In this document: positions 22,008 through 34,432 of the stretch, piece by piece
Position numbering within the stretch: position 1 is the first letter of the stretch
Layout of the letters: each line of letters starts with the position of its first letter
Source: Tetrapyrgos nigripes
Lineage: Eukaryota > Basidiomycota > Agaricomycetes > Agaricales > Campanellaceae
Direction of reading: 5' to 3'
Assembly (NCBI GenBank): GCA_013368315.1
Contig: JAACJM010000199.1
Span: 1-64,000 of the forward strand
DNA: 64,000 nucleotides
The notes under the pieces: model-generated
Told to the model about the DNA's origin: nothing
The model's input: the letters and a program-made list of their open reading frames with translations, nothing else
The model's database searches: none
Program-made: the position numbers and the translations under genes

Positions 22008-23914
22008 TCATAGAGTAGCCCTAGCAGACGATATCGATATCTGCTCCGCTCTAGCTCGCACTGCCTCTGCATAGGCTTTGAACGACTTCTCCGTCTGCCA
22101 TCTACTCGATCCCTGAAGATGTATCATGAGTCTCCCGTTGTACTCCCATGTATGAGCGACCATTGCAGGGCAGTTTGTCGAACTAATTCCAAAAATCCAA
22201 TCATGGATTTGGAAAAGCGAGTTTGGGTATTCAGACACATACAGAGGGCTGAAAGGTGTGAAGATACCCAGGCGCTCGACGCTACCGAGAGACGATGCCA
22301 TGACACACTGGTTCGACACAGGATTTCGCTTGATCTGAGGACAAACTGCTTCGGCCATCTGGGCTGCGACATGATATGCGTGAGGAGGTTGCTGTGGATG
22401 TACGGTTTTAGTTTGGCATGAAAAAATAAAAGGAAAGATCATAGTACTTACGCGACCCCCAACTTTGAGACCATTCTGAGTCTCTGGAACGAGACCATCC
22501 CAAAATCCATGACCAGAAAGGTTTCTTGTCATTTTACCGTCAGGACCAACTTGAACACACCTCCGAACGTGGTTCATGGTATGGTGTGTAGGGAAGGAGA
22601 TGTTGACGGAGCCACCGGTTGTGACGCCTCCCAAAGCCTTCGCGTGCTTGGGGTACACATGTGAGCGCTAAATAGGACTCGTTCAGCCAAGTCAAGAATG
22701 ATTGAACGTCCTCTGCACATACCATGTCTGCAATATTGACGCCAAGGGTAAAAACGTCCGAGGTCCTGAAGGATTCGATAATCCTCGCGTACTCGTCTGG
22801 AGATGCATCAGCAGCAAGCTGAAGACTCGTCTCGATTTCAGCAAGGACCAAGATTGAATTGACCACTGCCGTCAAGCTAGCCCGGTACTTTTTGCAGTTC
22901 ACCATCACAGCCTTGGTTTGCTCGGGAGAAAGACGAATGGAATGAGAAATTTCGTCTGGGCCCGCCACTTCACGCTCTTTGCGAAGGAAGCGTTGGAATT
23001 GTACCTTCAATGGAATGGTAAGATGAAAATCCTAACTCTGAGTGTGGTATCCGGTCACTCACAGGCTCGGCGGGTTTTTGCGGTGCTGCAAGCATATCAT
23101 TGGCGCCTACATTGGGAACTATGAGGGCAGCGTTGGGAACGAGGCGACTGATCTCCTCTCCCCAAGGAAGATTTCGGTATAAAAGAACACCACCTTGAAG
23201 CTCTTCTTGAAAATTGCGCAGGAAACGGTCAGTGATGGAGAAGAGCCCTTTGCCGTCTGTGGTAGAATGGGGACATGAGGGCCTACAAATCATTCGCTAA
23301 GACAAAGGATCACAAATACGACGCAAAGACTCACATGAAAAACCATTGATTAGGCTCTTGCCCCTTTGCGATATGCATCTCAACGCCAAAATGACCCGAT
23401 CCAGTCTTCCAATGGTTTTGCTTGATCATCGGCTCCCACTCGCGGAAAGATAAAGATTCGGTCCTCCAGACGATGGTCTCGTCAGCCCATGCCTCAGCTT
23501 CATCAGGCTTGGAGGATTTCTTGTATTCGAAGTAGAAGGAATTGGGCTCGGAGCTGTTGAGGGATTTGCAACGGTAAGCAATCCAAGGGGCTGAGAACCG
23601 TAGATGGATCCAGGCTGCTTTGATGTGGGCCGCCAATTCTTCCCTCGATAGAACTTGCTTGAGTCGTACGTCTGCGAGACCCATTTGTTGACCGAGTCCC
23701 TCTCCATAGTCTCTACAGATAAAACAGTCAGTGAAGGGCAGAAACATAGCACGCTATATACTCACGTAGTAACCCCGGACAACCTTTCTTTGCCATGCAG
23801 CCTACGTGTGTAATGTATCCCGTCCGTTGTCGCAAACTCTAGATCGGGGATTGATGAGCGGGCTTGGTCGATCTTCACCGACTCCACGGAGAGGAGAGAC
23901 GTAAGGGCAGCCAT
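22008..23914 (-). CDS. HxxxDG (condensation-type) acyltransferase, 542 aa
   Basis: Six exons (23766-23914, 23335-23712, 23063-23282, 22723-23004, 22452-22667, 22008-22391) close in phase to 542 residues. The fold signature is the active-site motif HSTTDG in exon 3 (PHSTTDGKGLFSITDRFL), the HxxxD of CoA- or carrier-dependent acyltransferases and condensation domains. Supporting features are AAWIHLRFSAPWIAYRC near the N-terminus, SPEQTKAVMVNCKKYRASLTAVVNS in the middle, and a C-terminal WEYNGRLMIHLQGSSRW strand pair. Basidiomycete relatives are annotated as trichothecene-acetyltransferase-like or alcohol-acetyltransferase-like proteins. The natural acceptor is unknown. No signal peptide is present, so it is probably cytosolic. 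No other biosynthetic gene is adjacent. Confidence 0.78.
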
Positions 23915-25027
23915 AGAAACAAGTAATGAGAGTGGAGAAGGTAAGATCCTTTAAATAAGAGGAAGACGGGAAGAAGAGGTAATAAAATATCAGGGGAAGA
24001 AGCAAGAAAGAAGGGTCGTACGCTAAAAACTGGTTGCATTTCTTGTCATTCTTATATTGAAATCAAAAGACCGTCGAATGGGCAACTCATGTAAGCACAG
24101 GTACTGCTGCCGGAGGGAATGCCCTAGGATACCAGATGGAGGTAGAATAGTGGTTTGATTCCTTGTAATTAAAGATTCTTTTTTGATGGCGGATCTCGTT
24201 GAAAGGCCATCGCTGAGTTGATGCCAAATGGGACTCGATTATACGCTCATATGTATGTTCCCGTTTCACATAAAACTCGAGCAAATTTTGAGGGGACCCC
24301 CGGTTCCAGGTTCACATAACACTGGACAGTTCACTTAAGATTGCCTAGCCAGGAAGGTGTTCGGAGACTTTCTGAGCAGGTCGCGACTGCCACAAGGAGG
24401 GCGCGGCGCCGATAGAATAAAAGTGTACCTCTAGTAGCCTAAATGTTGCTGGAGACGATGGGGTCAAGAGCAGGAATTAAAGGAAATTTGACATTTCCAC
24501 TCCTTTTTGTCCCTTCTGTGCAATTGCTCATTGTCGCCTGCTACTCTTGCCAAATGCTCAGTTTCATGACCAAGTAAAGCGTAGATAGATAAGAAAAGAC
24601 CGAAACCTACATGGATAGTCCGGATCCTAGAGTGGCTGGACCGTCTAGTTGCACTCGAAGAGAATGAGATCGAGTAAGTCAATTACTTTCGTCAGAATAC
24701 TCGTCAAGAGTGCAAGCCAAAAGAAAGCAGGCCGTCATGAGATGGCTACTCACTGCGGCCGTAAGCCAAGGTTGATCGAGCTCATGTTTACTACATACTC
24801 GGCTGGTTGCAAAGAGATTTCTTGATACGGTACCTGACAGTCATCTTTCACACATGTTAGTAAGTAACCTTGAACTACACAGACCGAGAACAAACCTGGG
24901 CAGAGCAGTCTAGGACATTGGTCGGTAGGGTGTGTGAGTGACGTTGAGGGGGATGAGGAGAAGGGGGGGAGGAAGGAGCGGTGGAGGCGGTGCGCCGAGG
25001 TCGCAACACACGAGTGGCGGGACCCCT
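23915..25027. other. Upstream region of the acyltransferase gene, no gene seen
   Basis: AT-rich sequence with pyrimidine tracts near 23930-24010 probably includes the acyltransferase promoter. Only short, unsupported frames are present. Confidence 0.5.
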
Positions 25028-25145
25028 GGTGATTTTGAAATTCATATTCAAGTGCGCGACTTCGCGCCGCGCGGATGTAATATTCTAGCCTATTCTGGCA
25101 TACATCCGGTGATTTTGAAAGTCATATTCAAGTGCGCGATTTCGC
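25028..25145 (+). repeat. 38-bp direct repeat, period 80 bp
   Basis: Copies at 25028-25065 and 25108-25145 begin GGTGATTTTGAAA and match at 36 of 38 positions. They include CATATTCAAGTGCGCGA and TTCGC. They lie just left of the mariner-like MITE and may be a local duplication or a remnant of an older element. Confidence 0.85.
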
Positions 25146-25163
25146 CGATGTATTGGACTCTTA

Positions 25164-25374
25164 CAGTAGCTGCGAAAATTAATGCCGCTTCCTTTTTTTG
25201 AATTTAGTTCCGGGCTGGTTTCCGGCTTACTTCTTGATTTGGGATGGGTCAGGACATATGAGAGAAGACTGCTGCACCACTTTTCTAGCGTTGCGAAGGC
25301 TGCGTTGAAGGAGAGTGAAGCAAAAGATTGTGACCCGGCACCCCGGCACCCTGCATCAATTTTCGCAGCTACTG
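25164..25374. mobile_element. Mariner-like MITE, 211 bp
   Basis: Terminal inverted repeats of 22 bp begin CAGTAGCTGCGAAAATT and differ at one position between ends. TA dinucleotides flank both sides (25162-25163 and 25375-25376), the target duplication typical of Tc1/mariner. The interior is non-coding. The outermost bases with the TA form the palindrome GCTACTGTAGC on the right. Confidence 0.75.
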
Positions 25375-25376
25375 TA

Positions 25377-26152
25377 GCTTCCCGTCCGCCCTTGGCGGTC
25401 CTTGGTATGCTGATATAGGTTGTTCATAAATTCACGAGACGTTAGAGTAGACCCTCCAAGAGTCGGCAAGCTCTTCTGTACGAAGACTGTAAGTAAATCA
25501 TAGAAATGTCAAATGAAAACAAAAAATGATGGGCGTAACAAGATGGGATTGAAGATGTCGTATGTAAATATCGTATGTAGATACAATGCATGACAGGCTT
25601 GAGAAGAAAAAGAGAAATACTTAGCATTAATGTGTTATCTATAAATAACGTCCTTGTAGCTTTGCAAGATTGTAAACAGTACATAGTCCATTGTAAATGC
25701 GCTTACGAAGGGGCATGAGAGAGATATCCGAAATGCGTAAATGCAAGAAGGGTATAGAGAGAAAGGCTATATGAAGCAGAAGAAAACGGACTGAGTGAGA
25801 TGTTATGCACAGCTGGAAAAAAAAAAGGATGGACGTACACAGGCAGGAGAAAGTGGGCAGCAGGTCTGCGCATTGATTAGACCTCATGGAGTGCATGCTG
25901 GACGACGAGTAAAAGCGACGCGTAAGTGACAGCCGCGGAAACCAAGAAGTTGCGGCGAACAGCGCCCAACGAGAAGCGAGATTGATACCAGTGCATGCAC
26001 GGTATGATGGATTGGAATAAGAGCGTAAGCAGCCAAAGTCGGCGTGTGGGTGCATGATTGGTTGTAGGACATGACGAGGAGCCACTTCTCATACCTCGAA
26101 CGCTTCTACATCAACGTCAATGCATCCTTTAAACCCAATACCACCTCATTGA
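25377..26152. other. Downstream region of the large disordered-protein gene
   Basis: No gene recognised. Minus-strand reading is pyrimidine-rich near 25530-25840 and is likely the 3' untranslated region and terminator area of the gene ending at 26153. Confidence 0.45.
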
Positions 26153-29100
26153 CTATCTCGCCGCCTTTGTCCTTTCCTGAACCGGCCTTTGCTTCGAACT
26201 AGCATTTTGCCCTACACTACTGCTGACCGACTTTGGATTCGAAACCTTTGAGCTGACTTCATGTCCACGACTAGCACTAGTATTCCCAGTACTCGGTCGA
26301 CTTGTACTCCTCGTTCCAGTACCTGTACTAGAAACCGTTCCTCTACTAGTGCTCTCTGTACTCTGCTGACTCCTCCCTGTCCCAGTGGTACTACTCCCAG
26401 ACCCAGATACCACCGAAGCCGGTACAGACTCTTGACTACGTCCATGGCGAGGTCTAGGTGTCGGCGTCATACGTGGAGTCATGGGTGGTGACATCGGTCT
26501 TGCCGATATTGAAGGGATAGACGGCATAGAAGGCATAGGAGGAATAGGGGAAGCAGCTGAAGCCCGAAAGGTGACGCTGTTGGCGCTTATCCTTCCCATT
26601 CTACGAAGTGAACGAGGTGAGGTCGGTCTTATGGGAATATCTGGCTGTGAACTCGATCCGTCATCTGAACCTCCCTCTCGAATATCTTGAAGAGCCATCA
26701 ATCCAAATCCGGATCCATGGGGGCTTTGAGCAAGAACTGTTTGTTTACATAGGTTTCCAGAGATCTCTCTGCTTCTGGGTTGATTCTCCAGGAGACGACC
26801 GACGCTCCAGCCAGAACCAGTACTAACGCTGGTACCGACGCTGGCGCGAGAATCACGTCTGCTGGCACTTCCTCCTGGTTCAGATGACGGTACCTCACTG
26901 CCAGCGTCACCAAATTCGCTTGGGTCTGGTGCAGTGAAATAGGCTGTTTGTATCGAGCTTCTAACATCAGAGCTGGCCTGCGTTGACTGATAATCTTGTC
27001 CCAGTCCTGATGATACTCTTAGCCGGTCCTTTCCATCGTCTGCCGCGCTAGCATCTCCCCCGTCTCTCCCCCGTACCGGATGTCTACCATCACTAGCACC
27101 ATCCCATTCCTCACCTCCAGCCCTACCATCCCCATCCTCACTCCCATAATCCAACAAACTCGACTGCGCCTCCAACTTTGCAACCAACGCATCAATCTCC
27201 TGCTCATCCATCATCATACTCCCATCCGTCATCAACGACCCTCTAGATCCTCTATACTCTCTATACCCCGAATCTCTATACAACGAGTTCAAATCCTTTA
27301 TCCCTCTTTCTTTCACTCTGACTGAAAAACTGCCGGTGCTGGCGCCGGGTACACTTAGTAAGCCCAAGCCTGGTCGAAGTCTAGGTCTAGCTCTGGCACT
27401 TCGACCACTTTTACGACCCCAAGAACCAGAGATGCCGGACATGTTGGTGAAACGGCCGGAGCCGAATGGGGAGGATGTTTGTGAGGCTGAGGCAGGGTGA
27501 CGATATCGAGGCTGAGAGGATGATTGACGGGATTGGTATGAGCGGAAGGTTCGCCAGGATCCGTAATTACTGGACCCAGGGCCAGAAGCGGCTTTTGTTG
27601 CGTTGGTATTGGCTGCAGCAAGACTAGCACCAGCACCAGCACCAGCACCTCTTCCTTTGGGATTATGGTTTTGATTTCTCTCCTTCTGGCCGAGACTCCC
27701 ATTCCCACTACGATGGGAAGAACGACTTTGACTTTGACTTTCCTCTGCTCTAATGAAGATGGGGATAGAACTTGACGTTGCATGGCTGTGAGATTCGTTG
27801 TCGTTGTCGTTGTCGTTGTCGTACATGGTATCATTCTCCCCGTCCTGTCCATCTTCTCCATCTTCTCCTTCCTCAAACTCATCCTCTATCTCTCCTTCTT
27901 CTTCCTCCTCCTCGATATCATCCCACACCCCATCTCCATCCTCATCCTCGTACGCATACTCATACTCATTCCCATCCCCCTGCTCGTACTCATACTCATA
28001 CTGAACTTCATACGTATCCGTATGTGGATACGCATTCCCAAACTCGTTAGGGTCTCCTTCGATACCTTCTGCCTCCTCTTCCCATTCCCCGTCTTCTCCT
28101 TCTCCCTCTCCCTCTCCTTCCAACCCTTCTACATCTCCATCTTCATAATCATACCCATCATCTTCATACCCACCACTATACCCACTCCTACTCCCCCTGC
28201 CATAAACCCTACTCCTACTCCCCTGACCAATAGAACTCCCACCACCACCACCACCATTACCATTACCATCAAACGAAACCACCGACGTCGCTTCCAACTT
28301 TGCCATCAACGCTTGGAAATCTCTTTCGTCCAACTCGGGCTCATCGAGGGTGTAGTAGACTTCTGCTGAGGCTGAGGCTGAAGCTTCTGCGGCGTCTTCT
28401 GGGTTGAAATGTGCACGTAGAGGAGATTGCATTGGTTTTGGTTTTGATTTTGGTTTTGGTCTTTGTCTTTGTCGTTGCTGATACTGGGACTGGTACTGGG
28501 ACTGGTACTGAGACTGAGACTGTGGTTTCCGCACTCCAGGTCCAGGTCCGGGTCCAGTCACGCCTTTCGGTTTCGATTTCGGTTTCGATGTCGTCTCTTT
28601 CCCAAATACACTCCCCAACGCTTTCGTATTCTCTGAACCAGACCCAAACGGCACCAACCTCCTACTCGACATAACATCCAAACTCGAATCCTCAGAAGGA
28701 GGAATCGGACCTGGGGGACGTGGGGGCATGTCTAGGTCTAGGGATAGGTAGGATGAGATTGGGGATGCGCTGGGTTGGGATTGAGCTTGAGTTTCTGATT
28801 CTATTTCCGATTCCGATTCCGGTCGAGACCTAGACCTAGACCCAAAATGAGGTGAACGGGATTGGGATTGGGACTGGGATGGGGTATGAGGTCGAGATTG
28901 GGAACGAAATTGGGGTTGAGATTGAGATGGAGAGATTAAAGACGGCTGAGACTGAGACTGAGACTCGGAGGAAAAAGAAGGCGGTGAAGCCAACTTGTAA
29001 AAATGAGAAGGTGAGGGCGATTTAGGATGGGGTAGGGAGATGGGTAACACATGGGCATGCGAGTTGTTGATGGTAGAACGAGAAGAAGAGGAAGAATGGT

Positions 29101-31038
29101 TAGGGTTTTGGTTTTGGTTTTGAGATGAGTTGGGATAGTTCGTTTGGTGATGAGAACGAGAACGAGAACGAGTTGAGGTTGAGGTTGAGGTTGAAACCGA
29201 CAATGCGGATGCGGATGGGTTTGAAAACACCAACTCTCTCGTCCTATCCTTCTGCCCTTGCCTCTGTTTCTGTTTCTGTCCATACCCGTGCCCGTTTACG
29301 GTAGCAGTACTACCACTACCACTACGACTTGGAAGACTAGTTCTAGATCGGTTCGCATTCCTCTCTTGTGCTGCTGCTGTCGTCGACGTCACAAGAATAT
29401 GACGAGAGCTCGAAGAATGAGACATATGAGACGTATGTGGTGGATGCAAAGTATGCAGCGAAGTCTGCGACAAAGTCGGAGGAGGCTGTCGATCATAAGG
29501 AACCCAATCCATCTCGCTAATTTCTGCTGTATCTGCTTGAGAGGCTAAGTCTGGGTGCTCTGGGTCTATTTCTTCTGTCCCTGTCTGTGTTTCTGTCTCT
29601 GTTTCTTCTCCTTCGGCTGCACCTTCGTCTTCATCGTACTCTCGTCCTCGTTCTCTCCTCCCATTCCCATTTCTCCGATGACCACCCCTTGCTCCAGCCT
29701 TTCTAGATTCTGTACGCACACCCATGCCGTCCACGGAGTCGTCCACGCCAAACTGTCCCTCTCCCTCTCCTTCCCCTTCAACATCCCCCTCACTTATCCG
29801 ACTCGGCTGACGACCATGCCCATGTCCATGTCCTAGGTAAGGATAAATAGCTTCATGAAGTGGCGACCTTAACAAAGTCGGTGTCGACGACGACAACGAT
29901 AAGGATTTGGACCTCGTTCTGGGTTTTGACTTTGAGCTTGATGACATATGTATACGTGCATCCCCATCCCCAGTCCTAGGTCGTTCAGGTAACGGTTTAT
30001 CCAACAAACTCAAGCTGTTGTGGGGTCTGTGACCTTTCTTCGTTGTTGTTGTACTAGTGCCGCCGGTGGTGCCAGCGTGACTTTGAGCATGACTATGAGA
30101 CGTCGAGGAAGTTGTACTCCTGCCACCTGTATTGCTAGACGAGCTCCCAGCCATTAATGTCTCGCTGGACGTGGACGATCCATTGATGTAATTGGATCCC
30201 TTTCCTTTGCCTTTGCCGTTTCCCTTCCCAGTAGACGCAGACGTAGACATCCCTCTACTCGTGTCCGTGCCCGTACCCGTACCCGCACTCTGTTGACGTT
30301 GTAATGGCGTAGTCGCCGCTCGATGTAGAGTCGTCGTACTCGATCCACTTTGAGCCCGTGGTCGTGAATGGGACTGTGACATAGGCGAAGGCAAACTAGC
30401 CCCCGGCCCAGCATTAACAGACCCAGCAAACGACATGACGGATGGTGCGAAATCCATCACTGGGTAGAGTTTGTGGGCGTGGACGCGGGATGTGGACATT
30501 GGGAAAGGAGAGGACGGGGATTGGGACTGAGATGGAGAAGGGGTAGAGGTAGAGGTAGTGTGAGAGTGAGAGGATGGGTTGGGGTGGGATTTGAGATTGG
30601 TGTTGGGATTGGAAGTGGAAATGGAAGTAGATGGACCGTCCTCGACATCTTTGGCGGATTGAAGAGATTGAATAGCGCCATGCCCATGCCCATGACTATG
30701 ACCATGACCATGTAAAGACTTTGATCTCGGCACAGATACAGACGTAGAAGCGGATGTAGGAGCGGAAGCGGAAGGAATATTCTCAATCCCACCAGACGCG
30801 TCATATCTGAGAGACGCCGAAGGTGACGTTGTACCGAAATGGTCTTGCGTGGATGGGCGTTTACGTTTGAAGCTCAGTGAGCGTGTGGGTGTGTGTGTGG
30901 ATTTGGGTGTGGATGGTGATGTGGATGTGGGCGTCTCTGAACTGAAGGCTTCTGTAGTAGTAGATGGACCATTAGCGACTGAGACTGTAGATAGGATGGA
31001 GACGCACCAGAAAACCTCTTCTTCTTCCACCAGTTCAT
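26153..31038 (-). CDS. Very large low-complexity (disordered) protein, 1609 aa
   Basis: A giant minus-strand frame is best read with a short first exon. ATG at 31036-31038 gives MNWWKKKRFSG, followed by a 56-nt intron (30952-31007, branch-like GCTAAT, ending CTACTACTACAG), and then the long exon 26153-30951 in phase. The protein is almost entirely low complexity: Ser/Thr/Pro-rich N-terminus with a basic RSLSFKRKRPS, Gln/Ser runs around the middle, a strongly acidic Glu/Asp/Gly/Tyr segment (EGEGEGEDGEWEEEAEG type), then Arg/Ser-rich and Pro/Met/Ser-rich C-terminal parts. Two short related motifs, ERDFQALMAKLEATS and EQEIDALVAKLEAQS, may be helical binding elements. No enzyme domain is visible. 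Codon-level integrity over 4.8 kb argues for a real gene. Function unknown. Confidence 0.7.
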
Positions 31039-32964
31039 TGTATAGTGTGATTGTGATTGTACTTGGTAGGTAGAGTAGTCTGCCAGAGATGCGACGATGA
31101 GTGGTGATAACCACGAGGATAGTAGTTCCTGGATGAGAATAGATGGTTTTGGGTTTGGTCTGGAATGGATTGACGATGGTAGCAAAGAAGACTGTACAAG
31201 CAAGAAGGAGTAAGAAGATCGTCAGTCACTTCTCCACAGCTATCACTGTATCGGTTAGATACATATGATGTCAACTCGACTCACGTCTGTCAGGACCGAC
31301 TAGCCGAATAGTAGTAATAACCCAAATTGTCTACTCTGAGGCCATGTTCTTGAGGGAAATTTGACGAGCACTGGTTTGACAGAATAAGTATCAGTATGCG
31401 CAGTCGGACTAGACGGATAACATGTACAAGAAAGCGCCAATGATGATGGAGACGGACAACATGTACAAGAAAGAGCCTCGAGGCAGTAAACAACACCAAC
31501 AGCAACAACTTACCTACGACTTGATAGGTTTAACCCGATAACACTCCACTGATCCGAAGTGCCTATACATACAGTGTAAAAGAAGTAAGGTTCCACCGAA
31601 CACATGAGCACAAAGCTTATTTACTTACTGTATTCCTGTAGAGCTTTGGAGGAAAGAGCCTTCAAGGCCTGGCAGTGCAAGACTAGTGGTAGTACTGGAA
31701 GACTAACACCGGAAGGAAGACTCGGGAGGAAGAAGGAAGAGACAAAACGAAAAAGAACACCAAAATAGGAACAAGACTGGTCTAGAGGCAGCTGGCATGA
31801 TGTCAATGACGCTCGAAGGAAAAAATATCGTGGGAACAACGTTGACATGTTTTACTTTAACATCGTACACGAGGAAAGAGTACGTTATCTACGCGACCGT
31901 CTACATCGCTTCAAGAGGTTAAAGGGAAGTATAAGTAACTCTCCTATGCAAGTCCTATCCGAGATTAAGGTACTGCAGGGCATGGCACTACAGCGTGCTA
32001 GCAAGCGCCCGTCTACCACACCATGGCCAACAATAGCCAATACCATTCACACCCACTGCCACTACTTACTACTTCTAGACTAGTGACCTTGGAGCCTGCA
32101 GCTAGAGGTGACCTACACACGCAACACGCGGCAAACACGAGGCGAACCGCAAGCTGCTGGCGAATAGTGGGCGAACTGATGGTGATAGAAGAGGTGGGGA
32201 CATTTCAAGGTGCTGTCAGAATCAGATGCCCATGTCATGGGCTCGTCAGGTCACAGAAGCACTCGTCGTCTAGTGACTGGAGACTGGTGACTGGTGTCTT
32301 GGGGAAGGAAGGTTGAAGATTCCAATATAGCGATATAACGCGATATATGAGCATCAACACGAGTCGAACGATAACACCATGTGCCGTTCAGAACCACAAT
32401 GAGAAGCATAATCTCAAGCGCCACGTAGAAAAACGCGTAGGCGTCATGGATGACGGCATTGACATCAGCATCGTTGTCAACTTCAGTGTCCGTCGTCAAT
32501 AACCTTGGAAGGTCCATGGCAGGTAACAAGACCGTCGTTATTGTAAAACTCGAGTGATGCACAGCGCAGGGTCTTGGGTCTTGGAGAGCAAAAAGCTTGA
32601 GTCTTGACAAGTCGTTAGCTGAAATATGGAAAATCAGAAAAACCACATACCACATATCAAAATCACATATGTACCCAACTCACTCCTCGTCCGAGTCTGA
32701 CTCTTAACCTAATCTTTCAGTTATGGTGAATCACCGAGATGACCATCCATGGTCGACTGGGACGACGAGTAGTTATAGCATGGTCATGCCCATGCCATGG
32801 CAGGCAAAAGTCCATGTTTCGGCGTCGCAGTCATGATCAATTCCCGTCGTAATCTCGTAAAGTTCATGTTGACAGTAAGTATGATTATCTGAAATAAAAG
32901 TCTCGTCAGTTAATACTAAGTATGAATGAAATAAAAGTGAAGGAAGAAATATAAAAGTTAGTGG

Positions 32965-32997
<33 letters not shown>

Positions 32998-33551
32998 GAA
33001 GAGCACTAAGAAGAATTTAATGACCAAAAAGAAAGAGGGAAAGGACAGAAGAAAGAAAGAGAGACGACGCACAGGAAGCACAGCACACCTCGTCACATCA
33101 CTACATCACATCACATCACATCACTATCTGAGACTGGGACTGGAACTGGTTCCAACTTCAACAAGGAAGAGAGAGGCTTGCCATCAGCTTCCAGCATCCA
33201 GCAGAATCGCGTTGTCATCAGAGTCAAGAGTCGGAATTAGATTTTTTCCCTGAACTCAACTTCCAAGACTAGAATACTTGGAACAAGAAGAAAACGTCGT
33301 CAGTGTCATGGTCATGTGTGTGGCATAGAGACAAAAGGAGGGGGGGGGGGGTGATAAAGCAAGGGTAAGGGTAAGGGAAGTAAAGGGAAAAGGACTCAAA
33401 ACGGGCCCGGGGGTAGGAGAAAAAAGAAAGAAAGAGAAAAGAGAAAGGAATCGGTAAAAAGAAGAAAAGAAAAGAAAAGAACTGCAACACACCTCATTGC
33501 TCATTGCTGCCAAGACCAGGTTCGTTCATCAGGACAGGTATCTCCGTCCCT
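31039..33551. other. Intergenic with simple-sequence tracts
   Basis: No gene recognised. An (AAACG)n microsatellite occupies about 32965-32996, a (CACAT)n tract about 33093-33123, a G11 run lies near 33341-33351, and GGGTAA and AAAGA-rich stretches lie at 33361-33480. The first few hundred bases upstream of 31038 should include the promoter of the large gene. Confidence 0.5.
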
Positions 33552-34178
33552 TAGGGCTCCACTCCGTACCAGTACTGTATGGTTTGTACTGGTACCGTAC
33601 CGTACAAGGCTGCTGCAAGGTCCAATACGGGTACGGGTACTGGACGGGTAAACCCGTATTGGACCGTATTTTTTACGGCCGTCGTACAGGTCAGCCATGC
33701 ATCAGCGAAGGCTTTTCTCTGTGTTTATGCCATACACTACCTCTGTCAATTAAACATCGTCAAATACTGAGCAGTTTGCGGCAGAAAAAATCTTGGGAAA
33801 ATTGATGCTTGGTCACATCGAGGGAAAATGTACTTACCAAAAAAGAAAAAGGTGCGTAGAGACCTGCCGAAGTGTTACCGAAATGCTTTGTGCCTCAAAG
33901 TCATCTCGAACGCACTGTTAAGGCGAGCAGTGCACTAAGTACTTCGAATTGTTTCTCGCATTAATAAGTCCAATAAGTCTATTTCAAATCAGATTCCTGG
34001 CCATTTCCCGGTAAAAGACCCGTGTACCCGTATTGACCCGTAATACTGCCGTATCAGTACCCGTATCGTATAAGCTTCCAGATGAACCCGTACGAATACG
34101 GGGACGGGTACATCGTACCAGTACTGGATCCGTAAAAAATACGGGCGTACCAGTATTACTGGACGGTGCGGAGCCCTA
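33552..34178. mobile_element. hAT-like inverted-repeat element with GTACGGGTAC subterminal repeats
   Basis: Ends are TAGGGCTCC (33552-33560) and its reverse complement GGAGCCCTA (34170-34178). Imperfect similarity extends inward (CCGTACCAGTACTG versus CCGTCCAGTAATACTG). Inside each end, motifs built on ACGGGTAC, CCCGTATT and CCGTATTTTTTACGG recur in both orientations. TAGGG-type ends with dense subterminal repeats fit a non-autonomous hAT. A clean 8-bp duplication is not visible; flanks share only CGTCCCT with different offsets, so the class is uncertain. It lies 254 bp upstream of the aldo-keto reductase start. Confidence 0.6.
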
Positions 34179-34432
34179 CCGGCGTCCCTACGAGTGTTGT
34201 GTTCTTCGGTCTCCTTTCTTCAGTAAGAATTGCCTGCCTACCAGTCCGGTTCGCCGCCGGCACTTCCACAAGCTTTCTCGACGTGACGTCAAAGCGATGT
34301 GCTTACTCACCCTTTTAAGTAACAACTCTACCACCACGACTATAGTGTCTGTGAGCTCCAAGCACTCTTGACTAAATCCTCAAGCAGACCACCTTCCTCT
34401 GCTCTTCAAACGTCTCCCCGTCTCTTTTCATA

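Noticed and set aside
27355..30804. Many long ORFs on both strands within the large gene (for example 27782-28369 plus)
   Set aside because: Shadows of the low-complexity coding sequence; repeats of simple codons keep several frames open.
32965..33480. AAACG and GGGTAA tracts as possible telomere-like repeats
   Set aside because: Short, irregular and interstitial; not the TTAGGG unit.
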